From positions 186,001 through 250,000 of the forward strand of contig UCGV01000005.1 of NCBI GenBank assembly GCA_900471925.1: a stretch of 64,000 nt of DNA, in the 5' to 3' direction. A program made the translations under genes and the position numbers. Of the stretch, positions 1 through 9,179 are shown in pieces (the first letter of the stretch is position 1; each line of letters opens with the position of its first letter). Under the pieces are notes generated by a model. That model was not told where the DNA came from. It saw only the letters and a program-made list of their open reading frames with translations, and made no database searches. The DNA is from Hyphomicrobiales bacterium (lineage in GTDB: Bacteria; Pseudomonadota; Alphaproteobacteria; Rhizobiales; Rhizobiaceae).

Positions 1-275
1 TCGACGAAGCTGTAGATGTCGTAGGGCCAGCCATGCAGCAGCAGCACGACCGGGCCGTTGGCCGGGCCAGCCTCGGCGTAGCCGACATTAAGTGCGCCGG
101 CCTTGACCTGCTTCAGCGCCGCAAATGAGGTGTACGTGCCGGCCTTGATGGCCGGGACGACTACCTTGGGCGACTGAGCGGCCGCAGCGCTCGCCAGGCC
201 GAATTCGGCTGCCGCCATGGTCATGGCCGCAACACCTAGAAAGTGACGACGCTGAAGATTGATTTCGCTGGACAT
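1..275 (-). CDS. Secreted alpha/beta hydrolase, N-terminal part (runs off window)
   Basis: Reading the minus strand from the ATG at 275, an open frame runs without a stop to the window edge, giving 91 residues. It begins with a Tat-like leader (RRHFLG at residues 9-14, then an alanine-rich hydrophobic stretch ending near AAAAQ). It continues into VVLLLHGWPYD, the HGWP oxyanion-hole motif typical of alpha/beta hydrolases of the haloalkane dehalogenase / epoxide hydrolase / chloroperoxidase group. The nucleophile elbow and the rest of the fold lie outside the window, so the substrate cannot be inferred. The upstream GAAAGCCC offers only a weak ribosome site. It is divergent from the DipZ-like gene. 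Confidence 0.8.
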   Translation of the reverse strand, partial: MSSEINLQRRHFLGVAAMTMAAAEFGLASAAAAQSPKVVVPAIKAGTYTSFAALKQVKAGALNVGYAEAGPANGPVVLLLHGWPYDIYSFV

Positions 276-693
276 GGGCTTTCTCCGTTTCGATTTGATG
301 GCGAGAAGAAAACAGCCGGCATGTATCCCCGATGTTTCGGGCATCCACCTCTATTGCATGCGGATGTAGCTTCCGGCCGTCCAGATACGTTCTGATACAA
401 TCGGCTTCCCACCCAGCACGACCATCCTGGTGTTAGCCGACTGCGGACCATGACAACGATACTCTGTTTTCTCCCTGCTCCGGCGACTATCCCGATTTTC
501 AGGCGATTTCAGCCGGCCGAAGCAGCCAAGGCAGGAAGATAGCTTAGCCATGATCGGGTTGCTTCCTACACTTCGGTACAGATTGCCACCGAACCGGACA
601 CATCCGAGATACATCGCCTCGACCAAATTGGCCCCGTTGCTGGTCGAGCCACATCGCCGCCCAGAGCCCGATCACCCGGTTTCAAAGGAAACG
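276..693. other. Intergenic region, 418 bases, no gene recognised
   Basis: This gap separates two divergent genes and should carry both promoters. Short frames exist on both strands, and a plus-strand frame is open from 550 into the DipZ-like gene. Its residues before 694 are proline- and arginine-rich, have no membrane character and no ribosome site, so I treat them as non-coding. I see no convincing palindromic operator, hairpin or repeat here. Confidence 0.5.
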
Positions 694-2472
694 ATGATGA
701 CGCTTCTTATCATTGCCTATCTCGGAGGGGCGCTGACCATATTCAGCCCCTGCATCCTGCCCATCCTGCCTTTCGTCTTTGCCCGCGCTGGGCAGCCTTT
801 CATGCGCAGCACGCTGCCCATGCTGATCGGCATGTCCGCCACCTTTGCGCTCGTGGCAACGCTCGCCGCCATCGGCGGCAGCTGGGCAATCAATGCGAAT
901 GAATATGGCCGCTTTGCCGCGCTGATCCTGTTTGCGATCTTCGGCGTCAGCCTGATTTCACCACGCGTCGCAAGCTACATCACCCAGCCTGTCGTCGACT
1001 TCGGCAACCGTTTGCTGAATGCGTCCGGCAGGACGGGTACGGCACCGACTGCTGCAAGCGCGCTCGTTCTCGGCGTCGCAACCGGTCTGCTCTGGGCGCC
1101 CTGCGCTGGGCCGATCCTCGGCTTGGTGCTGACAGGTGCTGCCCTGCAGGGCGCCAATCTGCAGACGACATTGCTGCTGCTTGCCTATGCAGCCGGTGCC
1201 GCGACATCTCTTGCCATTGCGCTTTCCGTCGGCGGAAAGATCTTTGCCGGCATGAAGAAGTCGCTCGGCGTCAGTGAGCGTATCCGTCAGGGTCTGGGCG
1301 CCGCCGTCATCGCCGGAGTCGCCGTCATCGCGCTCGGCCTCGACACGGGCCTTCTTTCCAAGATCTCCTATGCCAGCACTGCGACCTTCGAACGGGCCGT
1401 GCTCGACAGGTTGAATGTGAAGCCGACTGATGGCGTGGAGTCTGAGGTTGCAAGTAACGACAAGTCGATCGGCATTGCCGATGCCGCAAAGCCTTTCCGC
1501 AGCGATCTGCCGGTCGAAGGTCGTGCGCCCTCGCTCGATGGCGCCGTCGAATGGCTGAACTCGCAGCCGCTGACCACGGAACAGCTTCGCGGCAAGGTCG
1601 TGCTTGTCGATTTCTGGACCTACTCCTGCATCAACTGCATTCGCACGATCCCCTATGTCCGTGCCTGGGCCGAAAAGTATAAGGACCAGGGCCTTGTCGT
1701 GATCGGTGTTCACGCGCCGGAATTCGCCTTTGAGAAGAAGATCGACAATGTCAAAAAGGCCATCGGCGATTTCAACATCGGCTATCCGGTTGCCATCGAC
1801 AACGATTACAAGATCTGGCGCGCCTTCGATAACAGCTACTGGCCGGCTCACTATCTGATCGACGCCAAGGGCCAGATCCGCGAGCATCATTTCGGCGAAG
1901 GCAATTATCGACAGACCGAACAGGCGATCCAGGACCTTCTGCGCGAAGCCGGCAGTGAAATGGCCGCAAGCGCACCGGTCGTGCCCGATGCGAAGGGTGC
2001 CGAGGCAAGTCCGGACCTTAAACATATCGGTTCAGGCGAAACCTATATCGGCTACCGGCAGGCCACCGGCTTTGCCTCGAACGAAAGCATGCGCGCTGAC
2101 GCCAGCAAAGACTATTCGGTCGATCAGCCTGATATCAATCAGTGGGGTCTGTCAGGCAAGTGGACCGTCGGCGCCGAAGAGGCAAGCCTCGATCAGGCAG
2201 GCGGCGGCATCGCCTATCATTTCAGTGCCCGCGACCTGCATCTGGTCCTCGGACCGGACGCGGACGGAAAACCGATCCGCTTCCGCGTGACAGTCGATGG
2301 CAAGGCGCCCGGCACAGACCACGGCAGCGATATCGATGCCGATGGGAATGGAACGGTGACCACAACGAAGCTCTACCAGCTGGTGCGCCAGTCCGGCCAG
2401 GTCGAAGCGCGCAACTTCGAGATCCGTTTCCTCGATCCCGGCGTCCAGGCCTACGCCTTCACCTTCGGCTGA
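694..2472 (+). CDS. DipZ-like cytochrome c biogenesis / thioredoxin fusion protein
   Basis: This is a 592-residue inner-membrane protein in three parts. Residues 1-240 form a CcdA-like membrane domain with the paired redox cysteines in FSPCILPILP (C20) and LLWAPCAGP (C137). Residues about 278-420 form a redoxin/thioredoxin-like domain with the active-site CINC (312-315). The remaining ~170 residues are a beta-rich C-terminal domain typical of DipZ proteins. The family passes electrons across the membrane by thiol-disulfide exchange; the acceptor here is unknown. The start at 694 is chosen because AAAGGAA lies just upstream and the hydrophobic segment begins at once; the frame is open upstream to 550 but unconvincing. 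A secreted alpha/beta hydrolase follows 43 bases downstream and may be co-transcribed. Confidence 0.88.
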   Translation: MMTLLIIAYLGGALTIFSPCILPILPFVFARAGQPFMRSTLPMLIGMSATFALVATLAAIGGSWAINANEYGRFAALILFAIFGVSLISPRVASYITQPVVDFGNRLLNASGRTGTAPTAASALVLGVATGLLWAPCAGPILGLVLTGAALQGANLQTTLLLLAYAAGAATSLAIALSVGGKIFAGMKKSLGVSERIRQGLGAAVIAGVAVIALGLDTGLLSKISYASTATFERAVLDRLNVKPTDGVESEVASNDKSIGIADAAKPFRSDLPVEGRAPSLDGAVEWLNSQPLTTEQLRGKVVLVDFWTYSCINCIRTIPYVRAWAEKYKDQGLVVIGVHAPEFAFEKKIDNVKKAIGDFNIGYPVAIDNDYKIWRAFDNSYWPAHYLIDAKGQIREHHFGEGNYRQTEQAIQDLLREAGSEMAASAPVVPDAKGAEASPDLKHIGSGETYIGYRQATGFASNESMRADASKDYSVDQPDINQWGLSGKWTVGAEEASLDQAGGGIAYHFSARDLHLVLGPDADGKPIRFRVTVDGKAPGTDHGSDIDADGNGTVTTTKLYQLVRQSGQVEARNFEIRFLDPGVQAYAFTFG

Positions 2473-2515
2473 ATCATTCAGCCTCATCCAACCACAAGCA
2501 ACAGGAGCAACCACC

Positions 2516-3274
2516 ATGAAACGTAACTATCTCTCCACCTTCGCCCTCGCCTTCGCCACCAGCGCTATCGCTTTCGCCGCGCAGGCGGCCGAGGTGAAGA
2601 ACATCGTCATCGTGCACGGCGCACTCGCCGATGGCTCCGGCTGGCGCCAGGCAACCGAGATCCTTGAAAAGCGCGGCTTCAACGTCACCATCGTGCAGGA
2701 GCCGATAACCTCGCTTGCCGACGACGTTGCCGCCACCAACCGGGTTCTGGAGCTGCAGGACGGCCCGACGCTGCTCGTCGGGCACAGCTACGGCGGCATG
2801 GTCATAACCGAAGCGGGCAACAGCCCCAATGTCGCGGGCCTCGTTTACGTCGCGGCTTTCGAGCCGGACCAGGGGGAAAGCCTCATCAGCCTTGCGAGTT
2901 CGAAGCCGGCCGGTGGCATGAACATTCGCGAAACGAAGGACGGAAAATATCTCTATCTCGACCCGGCCGCCTTCGCGAACGACTTCGCGGCTGACCTGCC
3001 GAAGGATGAGACCGCATTTCTCGCAAAATCACAGGTCTTTGCGTCCAAGGAGGCTTTCTCCGCCAAGGTGGGCGACCCTGCGTGGAAGACCAGGAAGAGC
3101 TGGACAATCGTTGCCACCGAAGACCGTTCCATCAATCCCGACCTCGAGCGTGACATGGGGAAGCGTGCGGCAAGCACGATCACCGAAATCAAGGCAAGCC
3201 ATGCCGTGTTTGCCTCGCAGCCCGAAAAGGTTGCCGAGGTCATCGAAAAGGCCGCTCAGGAAGCCGGCAAATAG
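2516..3274 (+). CDS. Exported alpha/beta hydrolase
   Basis: This 252-residue alpha/beta hydrolase carries a Sec-type signal peptide: MKRN, a hydrophobic stretch, and AQAAE with probable cleavage near residue 25. HGALADGSGW (34-43) is the oxyanion region, GHSYGG (89-94) the nucleophile elbow with Ser91, Asp203 in TEDRS is the probable acid, and His229 in ASHAVF the base. This is the pattern of small EstC/salicylate-esterase-like hydrolases that cut esters or amides in the periplasm. The true substrate is not evident. AGGAGC sits eight bases before the ATG. It follows the DipZ-like gene closely and ends 15 bases before the convergent iclR gene. Confidence 0.85.
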   Translation: MKRNYLSTFALAFATSAIAFAAQAAEVKNIVIVHGALADGSGWRQATEILEKRGFNVTIVQEPITSLADDVAATNRVLELQDGPTLLVGHSYGGMVITEAGNSPNVAGLVYVAAFEPDQGESLISLASSKPAGGMNIRETKDGKYLYLDPAAFANDFAADLPKDETAFLAKSQVFASKEAFSAKVGDPAWKTRKSWTIVATEDRSINPDLERDMGKRAASTITEIKASHAVFASQPEKVAEVIEKAAQEAGK

Positions 3275-3289
3275 ACGGGCATATCCTTC

Positions 3290-4060
3290 CTAGATGAAGC
3301 CGCCGAGCTTGCGTGAGAGCTCGGCGGCATATGGCAGGGCGGCATCGCGAAGTTCCTCAAGCTTTGCAACGTCGAAACGACTGCTGGGGCCGGAAATGGC
3401 GATACCGCCGGGCACCGTTCCACCCTTTTCGAAGACGGGAATGGCAAGGCAGCGCATATCGGGGGCAAATTCCATGTCGTCGAAGGCGTAGCGTTGGGCG
3501 CGCACAAGACCAAGTTCTTGGCGCAGGGCATCCGCATCGGTGATCGTCTTTGGCGCCACGGGAGGAAGCCCGCGGGAGATGATCATCTCGGTGAAACGGG
3601 AATCCGCGTAGGCGAGCAGTACCTTACCGATCGAGGTGCAATGCAGCGGCGAACGATCGCCGATCTGGAAATCGACACTGACACGCTGGACGCCCTTCGC
3701 CCGGTAGACGAGTACTGCGCAGTCATTCTCCAGCACCGAATAATGGACGGTTTCGCCGGTCTTGTCGGAGATCTCACGCAGGCAGTTCAAGATCTGCACG
3801 CTGCGCTCATCCTCGCTGACGAGATAACGTGCAAGCGAGAGCACCTTGTAGCTCAGGCGATAGTTCTTCGAGGCTTCGTCCCTGGAAACATAGCCGGCAT
3901 GAACCAGTGTCATCAGCATGCGATAGGCGGTGGCGCGATCGGCGCCGATACCTTCCGCAACTTCATTCACCGCCAGCGGCCGTTTCTGCTCTCCAATGAA
4001 ATCCAGAACTGTCAGCGCCTTGAGGGCGGTTGCGCTGATGTTGCCATCAATATCGGCCAT
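3290..4060 (-). CDS. IclR-family transcriptional regulator
   Basis: A 256-residue IclR-type regulator. An N-terminal winged helix-turn-helix covers about residues 8-65 (LAVNEVAEGIGADRATAYRM). An effector-binding domain covers about 80-250, with the family motifs SPLHCTSIGKVLLAY and the C-terminal ISGPSSRF. IclR proteins usually bind palindromes in divergent promoters and respond to small aromatic or sugar-acid ligands. The gene is divergent from the aldehyde dehydrogenase and sugar importer operon, 116 bases away, so that operon is its likely target. The ligand is unknown. Confidence 0.92.
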   Translation of the reverse strand: MADIDGNISATALKALTVLDFIGEQKRPLAVNEVAEGIGADRATAYRMLMTLVHAGYVSRDEASKNYRLSYKVLSLARYLVSEDERSVQILNCLREISDKTGETVHYSVLENDCAVLVYRAKGVQRVSVDFQIGDRSPLHCTSIGKVLLAYADSRFTEMIISRGLPPVAPKTITDADALRQELGLVRAQRYAFDDMEFAPDMRCLAIPVFEKGGTVPGGIAISGPSSRFDVAKLEELRDAALPYAAELSRKLGGFI

Positions 4061-4101
4061 TCGAACTCCTCGTATTCAATATTCGTATACAAAAATAAAA
4101 A

Positions 4102-4119
4102 ATTGAATGCAAGTTCAAT
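4102..4119. promoter_or_regulatory. Candidate IclR operator (inverted repeat)
   Basis: ATTGAA-tgcaag-TTCAAT is a perfect 6-bp inverted repeat with a 6-bp spacer, in the AT-rich gap between the IclR gene and the divergent aldehyde dehydrogenase. Further TTCAAT/ATTGA half-sites flank it, near 4075 and 4134. TTGACG at 4125-4130 could serve as a -35 for the plus-strand operon. Assignment to the neighbouring IclR protein rests on position only. Confidence 0.45.
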
Positions 4120-4176
4120 AATCGTTGACGCATTTCAATTATTGATCTAGCTCTGTCAGCATAAGAGGAGGAGCTT

Positions 4177-5619
4177 ATGCTGATGTTGATTGACGGCGGC
4201 TGGACAAAGGCCGCCGACGGCCTTGCCGATCCCATTCTCAATCCGGCCACCAACCAGCCGATTGCCGAGGTTCCTCGGGCGGGAGTGGCCGATGTCGAAC
4301 GAGCCGTTACAGCCGCCCAACAGGGCAAGGTTCGCATGGCCGCCCTGCCAGCCCATCGCCGCTATGAGATCCTTGAGGCTGTCGCCCGACGCATCGAAGC
4401 CAATCAGCTGGAACTTGGTCGTCTGCTCTGTCAGGAGAATGGCAAGCGGCTGGCCGAAACGACCAGCGAAGTCGGTGTCGCCGCACGGATATTCCGCGGC
4501 TACGCGGAAGAGGCCAAGCGCCTCTTCGGCAAGACCGTGCCGCTGGATTCCATCCCCGGCCGAGAGCGGTCGATCGCGATCGTCAGGCATGAACCGCTCG
4601 GCGTCATCGCCGCCATCGTGCCCTTCAATTATCCGGTCGAACTCTGGAGCCACAAGGTCGCCGGGGGACTTGCCGCCGGAAATGCCGTCATCACCAAGAC
4701 GCCGGAAGACTGCCCGCTCGCCATTATCGAGATCAGCAAATATCTGGAGGAGGAAGGCTTGCCGCAGGCCGGCCACCAGGTGCTGACCGGCGGGCGCGAG
4801 ACGGGCGAGGCGCTGGTGCGAGCGGAAGGCGTGCAGATGATCGCCATGACTGGCAGCACGACCGCCGGCAAACATATCCTGGAAGCCGCCGCGCAGACGC
4901 TCAAGAAGGTGCATCTCGAACTCGGCGGCAATGATGCAACGATCATCTGCGAGGATGCCGATATCGATCAGGTAGCCGCAGCTCTCGTCTCCGGACGCTT
5001 TACCAGCGGCAATGGCCAGATCTGTTGCGCGGTCAAGCGCGTGCTCGTTCATCGCTCGATTTTCGATCGCCTCCTCCATGCCGTTACGGCGCGAACCAGG
5101 CAGTTGACGGTCGGCGATCCGCTGGAGGCCGGAACCGATGTCGGCCCGCTGATCAATACCCGCGCGGCCGAGCGCGTCGAAGCGCAGGTTCGGCAGGCTG
5201 TCGCCGATGGCGCCAAGATCGTCACGGGCGGCAATCGCAACGCCAACTTCTTCGAGCCAACGATCCTGACCGGCGTAACGCCGGGAACGCCGGCTTTTGC
5301 CGAGGAGACTTTCGGACCGGTTCTGCCCCTCATGCCCTATGACGAATTCGAGGACGCGCTGCAGCTTGCCAATGACAGTCCCTTCGGGCTGCAGGCGGCG
5401 ATCTTTACGCGCGACATGCGTCGCATCATGCGCGCCTATGAAGTGCTCGATGTCGGTACCGTCGTCGTCAACCATACGACGGCCGTGCGCGTCGAGACCC
5501 TGCCGTTCGGCGGCAACAAGGCGAGCGGCAACGGCCGCGAGGGCATTCACGAGACATTGCTGCATATGAGCAAGGAAAAGACCCTGCTCCTGACAGATGT
5601 CTTCGGCGCGGAGGCGTGA
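4177..5619 (+). CDS. NAD(P)-dependent aldehyde dehydrogenase
   Basis: This 480-residue protein is of usual length for the ALDH superfamily. Visible motifs are the oxyanion Asn in PFNYP (N151), the coenzyme Lys in KTPED (K174), the general base Glu in LELGGND (E248) and the catalytic Cys in GQICCA (C283). EETFGPVLP near the C-terminal third is a further family signature. It should oxidise an aldehyde to an acid. As first gene of an operon with a ribose-type importer it probably acts on a product of the imported sugar or polyol, in the manner of lactaldehyde or glycolaldehyde dehydrogenases. GAGGAGG lies just before the ATG. Its stop overlaps the next gene's start. Confidence 0.92.
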   Translation: MLMLIDGGWTKAADGLADPILNPATNQPIAEVPRAGVADVERAVTAAQQGKVRMAALPAHRRYEILEAVARRIEANQLELGRLLCQENGKRLAETTSEVGVAARIFRGYAEEAKRLFGKTVPLDSIPGRERSIAIVRHEPLGVIAAIVPFNYPVELWSHKVAGGLAAGNAVITKTPEDCPLAIIEISKYLEEEGLPQAGHQVLTGGRETGEALVRAEGVQMIAMTGSTTAGKHILEAAAQTLKKVHLELGGNDATIICEDADIDQVAAALVSGRFTSGNGQICCAVKRVLVHRSIFDRLLHAVTARTRQLTVGDPLEAGTDVGPLINTRAAERVEAQVRQAVADGAKIVTGGNRNANFFEPTILTGVTPGTPAFAEETFGPVLPLMPYDEFEDALQLANDSPFGLQAAIFTRDMRRIMRAYEVLDVGTVVVNHTTAVRVETLPFGGNKASGNGREGIHETLLHMSKEKTLLLTDVFGAEA

Positions 5620-7145
5620 GCATGATGCAGCTTGAGGTCCGCAGGATCGCCAAGAGCTACGACGGCAATCCGGCGGTGCGGGAGATTTCCTTCTCCGTTT
5701 CCGCCGGCAAGGTTCTGGCGCTCTGCGGTGAAAACGGTGCAGGCAAATCGACCTTGATGAAGATGCTGTCCGGCGCGGTGACGCCCGACAGCGGCGAGAT
5801 CCGGTTCGATGGCGCCGCCGTGACGATCGCCTCCCCAGCCGATGCGATGGCCTACGGCATTTGCACGGTCTATCAGGAACTGAGCCTGCTCCCGCATCTC
5901 AGCGTCGCAGAAAATATGCTCCTCGGCCGGATGCCGTGCCGTCTGCTGCCCTTCATGATCGATTGGCGCACGGCAAACCGCATAGCCGCGCAGGTTCTTG
6001 CCGATTTCGGCTTCGCCAATATCGATCCCCGCACATTGGTGCGAGATCTGAGCGTCGCGCAGCAGCAAATCGTGGAAATTGCCAAAGCGCTTGTCGCAAA
6101 GCCGCGCATTCTGATCCTGGACGAACCGACCGCCGTGCTGTCTGCCATGGAAACGGAACGGCTCTTCGCCAAGGTGCGCAATCTAGCAGCCGGCGGAACA
6201 ACCATTCTCTACATTTCGCACCGCCTGGAGGAAATCTTCGACATCGCCGACGAATTCGTCGTGCTGAAAGATGGGCGAAGCGTTCTGGCCGGCCATCTCG
6301 ACACGGTCAACCAGGGGCGGCTCATCGAAGCCATGGTCGGGCGACCGCTGGAAGCGATCTTTCCGGATCGTAATCGCAGCCGTGGCGAGGTCGTGCTTGA
6401 GGTCGAGCATCTGTCGCAGGCCGGCGTTTTCGAGGATATCGGCCTGACCGTCCACGCCGGCGAAATCGTCGGCATGTTCGGCCTGGTCGGCAGCGGCCGA
6501 ACGGAAATTGCCAAAGCAATCTTCGGCGCGAGACCCGCCGACAGCGGTTCGATCCGATTATCGGGGCAACCCGCTCGGTTTGCCTCGCCCACCGAGGCCG
6601 TGCGCAACGGTATTGCCATGATCACCGAGGATCGCAAAGGTGACGGGCTGGCGCTCGATGCCACCGTGCTCGACAATGCTGGACTCGCAAGCTTCGGGCG
6701 TACCGCACGTTTCGGCATGATCGACGGCGCGGCGCGGCGCCGACTGGTGGACGAGCAGGCCGCGAACCTGTCGATCCGCCCGAAAGGAACGACGCGTCCG
6801 GTACGCCAACTCTCCGGTGGCAACCAGCAGAAAGTGGTGCTGGCCAAATGGCTGCTGGTCGAGGGCGTCAAGCTCTTCATTTTCGACGAACCGACGCGCG
6901 GCGTCGATATCGCGACCAAAGTCGAAATCTACCGCATCATTGCCGATCTCGCAGCCGATGGTGCCGCAGTACTGCTGATCTCCTCGGAAATGCCTGAGGT
7001 GATCGGCCTCTCCGACCGGCTGGTCGTCATGCGCGAAGGCCATATCGCAGCGGAGCTGACACCCGATCAGTTCAGTATGGAGGTGCTCTTCATGCATGCC
7101 GCCGGCCTTGCCGCCCCGCAAGTGAAACAGGAGCGCCTGCATTGA
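5616..7145 (+). CDS. Sugar ABC importer ATPase, duplicated (RbsA/MglA type)
   Basis: A 509-residue double ATPase of the CUT2 (ribose/galactose/xylose) class. The first half has Walker A GENGAGKST (38-46), LILDEPTAVLS as Walker B and a degenerate signature LSVAQQQ. The second half has the altered P-loop GLVGSGRTE, the signature LSGGNQQK and FIFDEPTRGVD. This asymmetry is normal for the class. The start is the GTG at 5616, overlapping the aldehyde dehydrogenase stop as GTGA; ATG at 5622 is an alternative. It energises the permease encoded next and should sit on the cytoplasmic face of the inner membrane. Confidence 0.93.
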   Translation: MSMMQLEVRRIAKSYDGNPAVREISFSVSAGKVLALCGENGAGKSTLMKMLSGAVTPDSGEIRFDGAAVTIASPADAMAYGICTVYQELSLLPHLSVAENMLLGRMPCRLLPFMIDWRTANRIAAQVLADFGFANIDPRTLVRDLSVAQQQIVEIAKALVAKPRILILDEPTAVLSAMETERLFAKVRNLAAGGTTILYISHRLEEIFDIADEFVVLKDGRSVLAGHLDTVNQGRLIEAMVGRPLEAIFPDRNRSRGEVVLEVEHLSQAGVFEDIGLTVHAGEIVGMFGLVGSGRTEIAKAIFGARPADSGSIRLSGQPARFASPTEAVRNGIAMITEDRKGDGLALDATVLDNAGLASFGRTARFGMIDGAARRRLVDEQAANLSIRPKGTTRPVRQLSGGNQQKVVLAKWLLVEGVKLFIFDEPTRGVDIATKVEIYRIIADLAADGAAVLLISSEMPEVIGLSDRLVVMREGHIAAELTPDQFSMEVLFMHAAGLAAPQVKQERLH

Positions 7146-8101
7146 CCGACGCCCTCACCGATACGCAGCCGAGGATGGGCTTCATGCAGCGTTTCAGCCG
7201 CGCGGACCTGATCTTTACTGCCGCCATCGTCCTGCTGATCGTCTTTGCCGCCTTCACGTCAGACGTATTTCTGACCCAGCGCAATATCGTCAACATCTCA
7301 CGCCAGATCGTCACCAATGGCTTCCTGAGCCTCGGGATGCTGGTCGTCATCCGCACCGGCGGCATCGACCTCTCAGTGGGATCGGTATTGGCCTTCGCCG
7401 GGCTTCTGGCGACCGGTTTGCAAACGGAAATGCATTTTTCGGCCGCCATCCTTGTTGCGCTTGCCATGGGCGTCGCGGTCGGGGGACTGAACGGCTGTCT
7501 GATCGCCAGTTTTAACCTGCAGCCCTTCATTGTCACGCTCGCGACGATGGGAAGCCTGCGCGGTTTGCTTTACGTCTATGCCGCGACACCCCGTTATCCG
7601 GCGGACGAGGCGTTTCGGGCGCTGATCGGCGGCGCCTTCCTCGGGCCGGTCCCGGTTAACTTCATTCTCTTCGCCGTCGCTGTGCCGATCGTCTGGTTCT
7701 ACCTCGAACACACCGTGTCGGGCCGTGCCGCCTATGCGCTCGGCGTCAACAAGGAAGCCGTCAGGCTTGCCGGCGTCAATGTGCGAAAGCACCTGATCTC
7801 GGCCTATGTCATCTGTGGTCTTTTCGCCGCGATTGCCGGCGTGCTGCTTGCAAGCCGCCTTGGTATCGCCCAGCCGAGCGTCGGTGTCGGTTATGAACTC
7901 GACGCGATTGCCGCCGTCGTCATCGGCGGTGGCCTGCTTGGCGGCGGAGGAGGAACGGCAGGCGGTGTCATCGGCGGCGTGCTGGCGCTTGCGGTGGTCG
8001 ACAACGTCCTGAACCTCTTCAACGTCGATTCCTACTACCAGCAGCTTCTCAAGGGCCTGATCATCCTGATCGCGGTTCTGGCGCGGCGAAAGAAAACCTG
8101 A
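7142..8101 (+). CDS. Sugar ABC importer permease (RbsC type)
   Basis: A 319-residue membrane protein with about eight to ten hydrophobic segments and the RbsC-family signatures GGIDLSVGSV, FIVTLATMG and GGGLLGGGGGT. It would form the homodimeric channel of the CUT2 importer with the ATPase encoded just upstream and the binding protein downstream. The start appears to be TTG at 7142, overlapping the preceding stop as TTGA. An internal ATG near 7175 (MGFMQRF) is the alternative and would remove only the short polar N-terminus. Confidence 0.9.
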   Translation: MTDALTDTQPRMGFMQRFSRADLIFTAAIVLLIVFAAFTSDVFLTQRNIVNISRQIVTNGFLSLGMLVVIRTGGIDLSVGSVLAFAGLLATGLQTEMHFSAAILVALAMGVAVGGLNGCLIASFNLQPFIVTLATMGSLRGLLYVYAATPRYPADEAFRALIGGAFLGPVPVNFILFAVAVPIVWFYLEHTVSGRAAYALGVNKEAVRLAGVNVRKHLISAYVICGLFAAIAGVLLASRLGIAQPSVGVGYELDAIAAVVIGGGLLGGGGGTAGGVIGGVLALAVVDNVLNLFNVDSYYQQLLKGLIILIAVLARRKKT

Positions 8102-8153
8102 ACAGTCAAGCATACCGCCGGGAGGGATGGCGGAATTTCAAAGGGAGGAAGTC

Positions 8154-9110
8154 ATGGATATTTTCGGGAAGATGAAGCTTATCGGCACGGTGGCGTTGAC
8201 GGCGGCCGCGCTTTCGGCCGGCGGCGCGCGTGCAGCCGACGAAATCAAGATCGGCATGGTCAATCTATCGCTCTGCTGCGCCTATTTCGTCGGCATGGAT
8301 GCGGCCGTGAAGGATGAGGCAAAGACCTATCCGAACATCAAAGTGCTCTCGACGGATGCCGGCGGCGATGTCGCCAAACTGACAGCCGATGTCGAGGATC
8401 TGCTGAACCAGAACGTCCAGGGTTTGGTCGTTTCCGGCGCCTTCATCGAAGCGGCCCCGGCCGCACTCGATGCCATCAAGCAGGCTGGCGTTCCCATCGT
8501 CATGGTCGATCGGCTTTTGAAGGGTGGCGATTATACGAGCTGGGTCGGACCGGATAATCGTGTGATCGGCGAAGGCATCGGCGATTACATCGTCAAGCGC
8601 CTGAATGGCAAAGGCACAGTCGTCATCATCCGCGGCGGGCCGACCGACAATACGATCGGCTCCAACCGTTCGGATGGCGTCACCGCAAAGATCACCGCCG
8701 CCGGCATGACACCCGCCGTGGCACCCGGCTGGGGAGACTGGAGCGCCGATGGCGGCTTCAAACAGATGGAAGACATGCTGACCAAGGAAAAGGAAATCAA
8801 CGCGGTCTTCTGCGAAAACGACAGCATGTGCCTCGGTGCCCAGAAGGCAATCGCCGATGCCGGCCGCAGCGGCGAGATGTTCATCACCTCGGTTGACGGT
8901 GAGATGGGCGCTCTGAAAGAGATCGACCGCGACGGCAGCAACTACGGTGCTACGGGCCTCAACAGTGCCGACCAGATCGGCCGCGCCGGCTTCAACCGGC
9001 TGATGGCGATCCTTGCCGGTGCCGACGCCCCCAAGGAAACCGCCCTGCCCTCACCGATCATCACCAAGGACAATGCTGTCAAGTTCATCAACGAGGGCAG
9101 CACGTTCTGA
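8154..9110 (+). CDS. Periplasmic sugar-binding protein (CUT2)
   Basis: A 318-residue binding protein of the ribose/xylose PBP1 class. It has an N-terminal signal peptide (hydrophobic core about 10-25, cleavage near GARA-ADE at residue 28). The mature part starts IKIGMVNLSLCCAYF and includes LNQNVQGLVVSG and ITSVDGEMGAL, typical of the two-lobed fold. The adjacent cysteine pair near the mature N-terminus is unusual. The start at 8154 follows AAGGGAGGAA; an ATG 27 bases earlier is less well placed. It is the last gene of the operon, an unusual order because CUT2 binding proteins often come first. A strong hairpin follows. Confidence 0.9.
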   Translation: MDIFGKMKLIGTVALTAAALSAGGARAADEIKIGMVNLSLCCAYFVGMDAAVKDEAKTYPNIKVLSTDAGGDVAKLTADVEDLLNQNVQGLVVSGAFIEAAPAALDAIKQAGVPIVMVDRLLKGGDYTSWVGPDNRVIGEGIGDYIVKRLNGKGTVVIIRGGPTDNTIGSNRSDGVTAKITAAGMTPAVAPGWGDWSADGGFKQMEDMLTKEKEINAVFCENDSMCLGAQKAIADAGRSGEMFITSVDGEMGALKEIDRDGSNYGATGLNSADQIGRAGFNRLMAILAGADAPKETALPSPIITKDNAVKFINEGSTF

Positions 9111-9143
9111 GGCCATCAAGCCTCTGCTTCGTTGCAAGATTGG

Positions 9144-9175
9144 AAGGAGCCGGCGGATCGTTCCGTCGGCTCCTT
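9144..9175. terminator. Hairpin between convergent sugar-import operons
   Basis: AAGGAGCCGGCGGA and TCCGTCGGCTCCTT form a 14-bp stem with one G-U pair and a TCGT loop, in the 69-base gap between two convergent operons. The T-run is short, so it may end or stabilise both transcripts rather than act as a classical terminator. Its symmetry and position suggest a bidirectional role. Confidence 0.7.
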
Positions 9176-9179
9176 GACC

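Noticed and set aside
4156..5565. 469-codon minus-strand open frame opposite the aldehyde dehydrogenase
   Set aside because: The plus strand encodes all ALDH catalytic residues; the antisense product has shadow-like composition.
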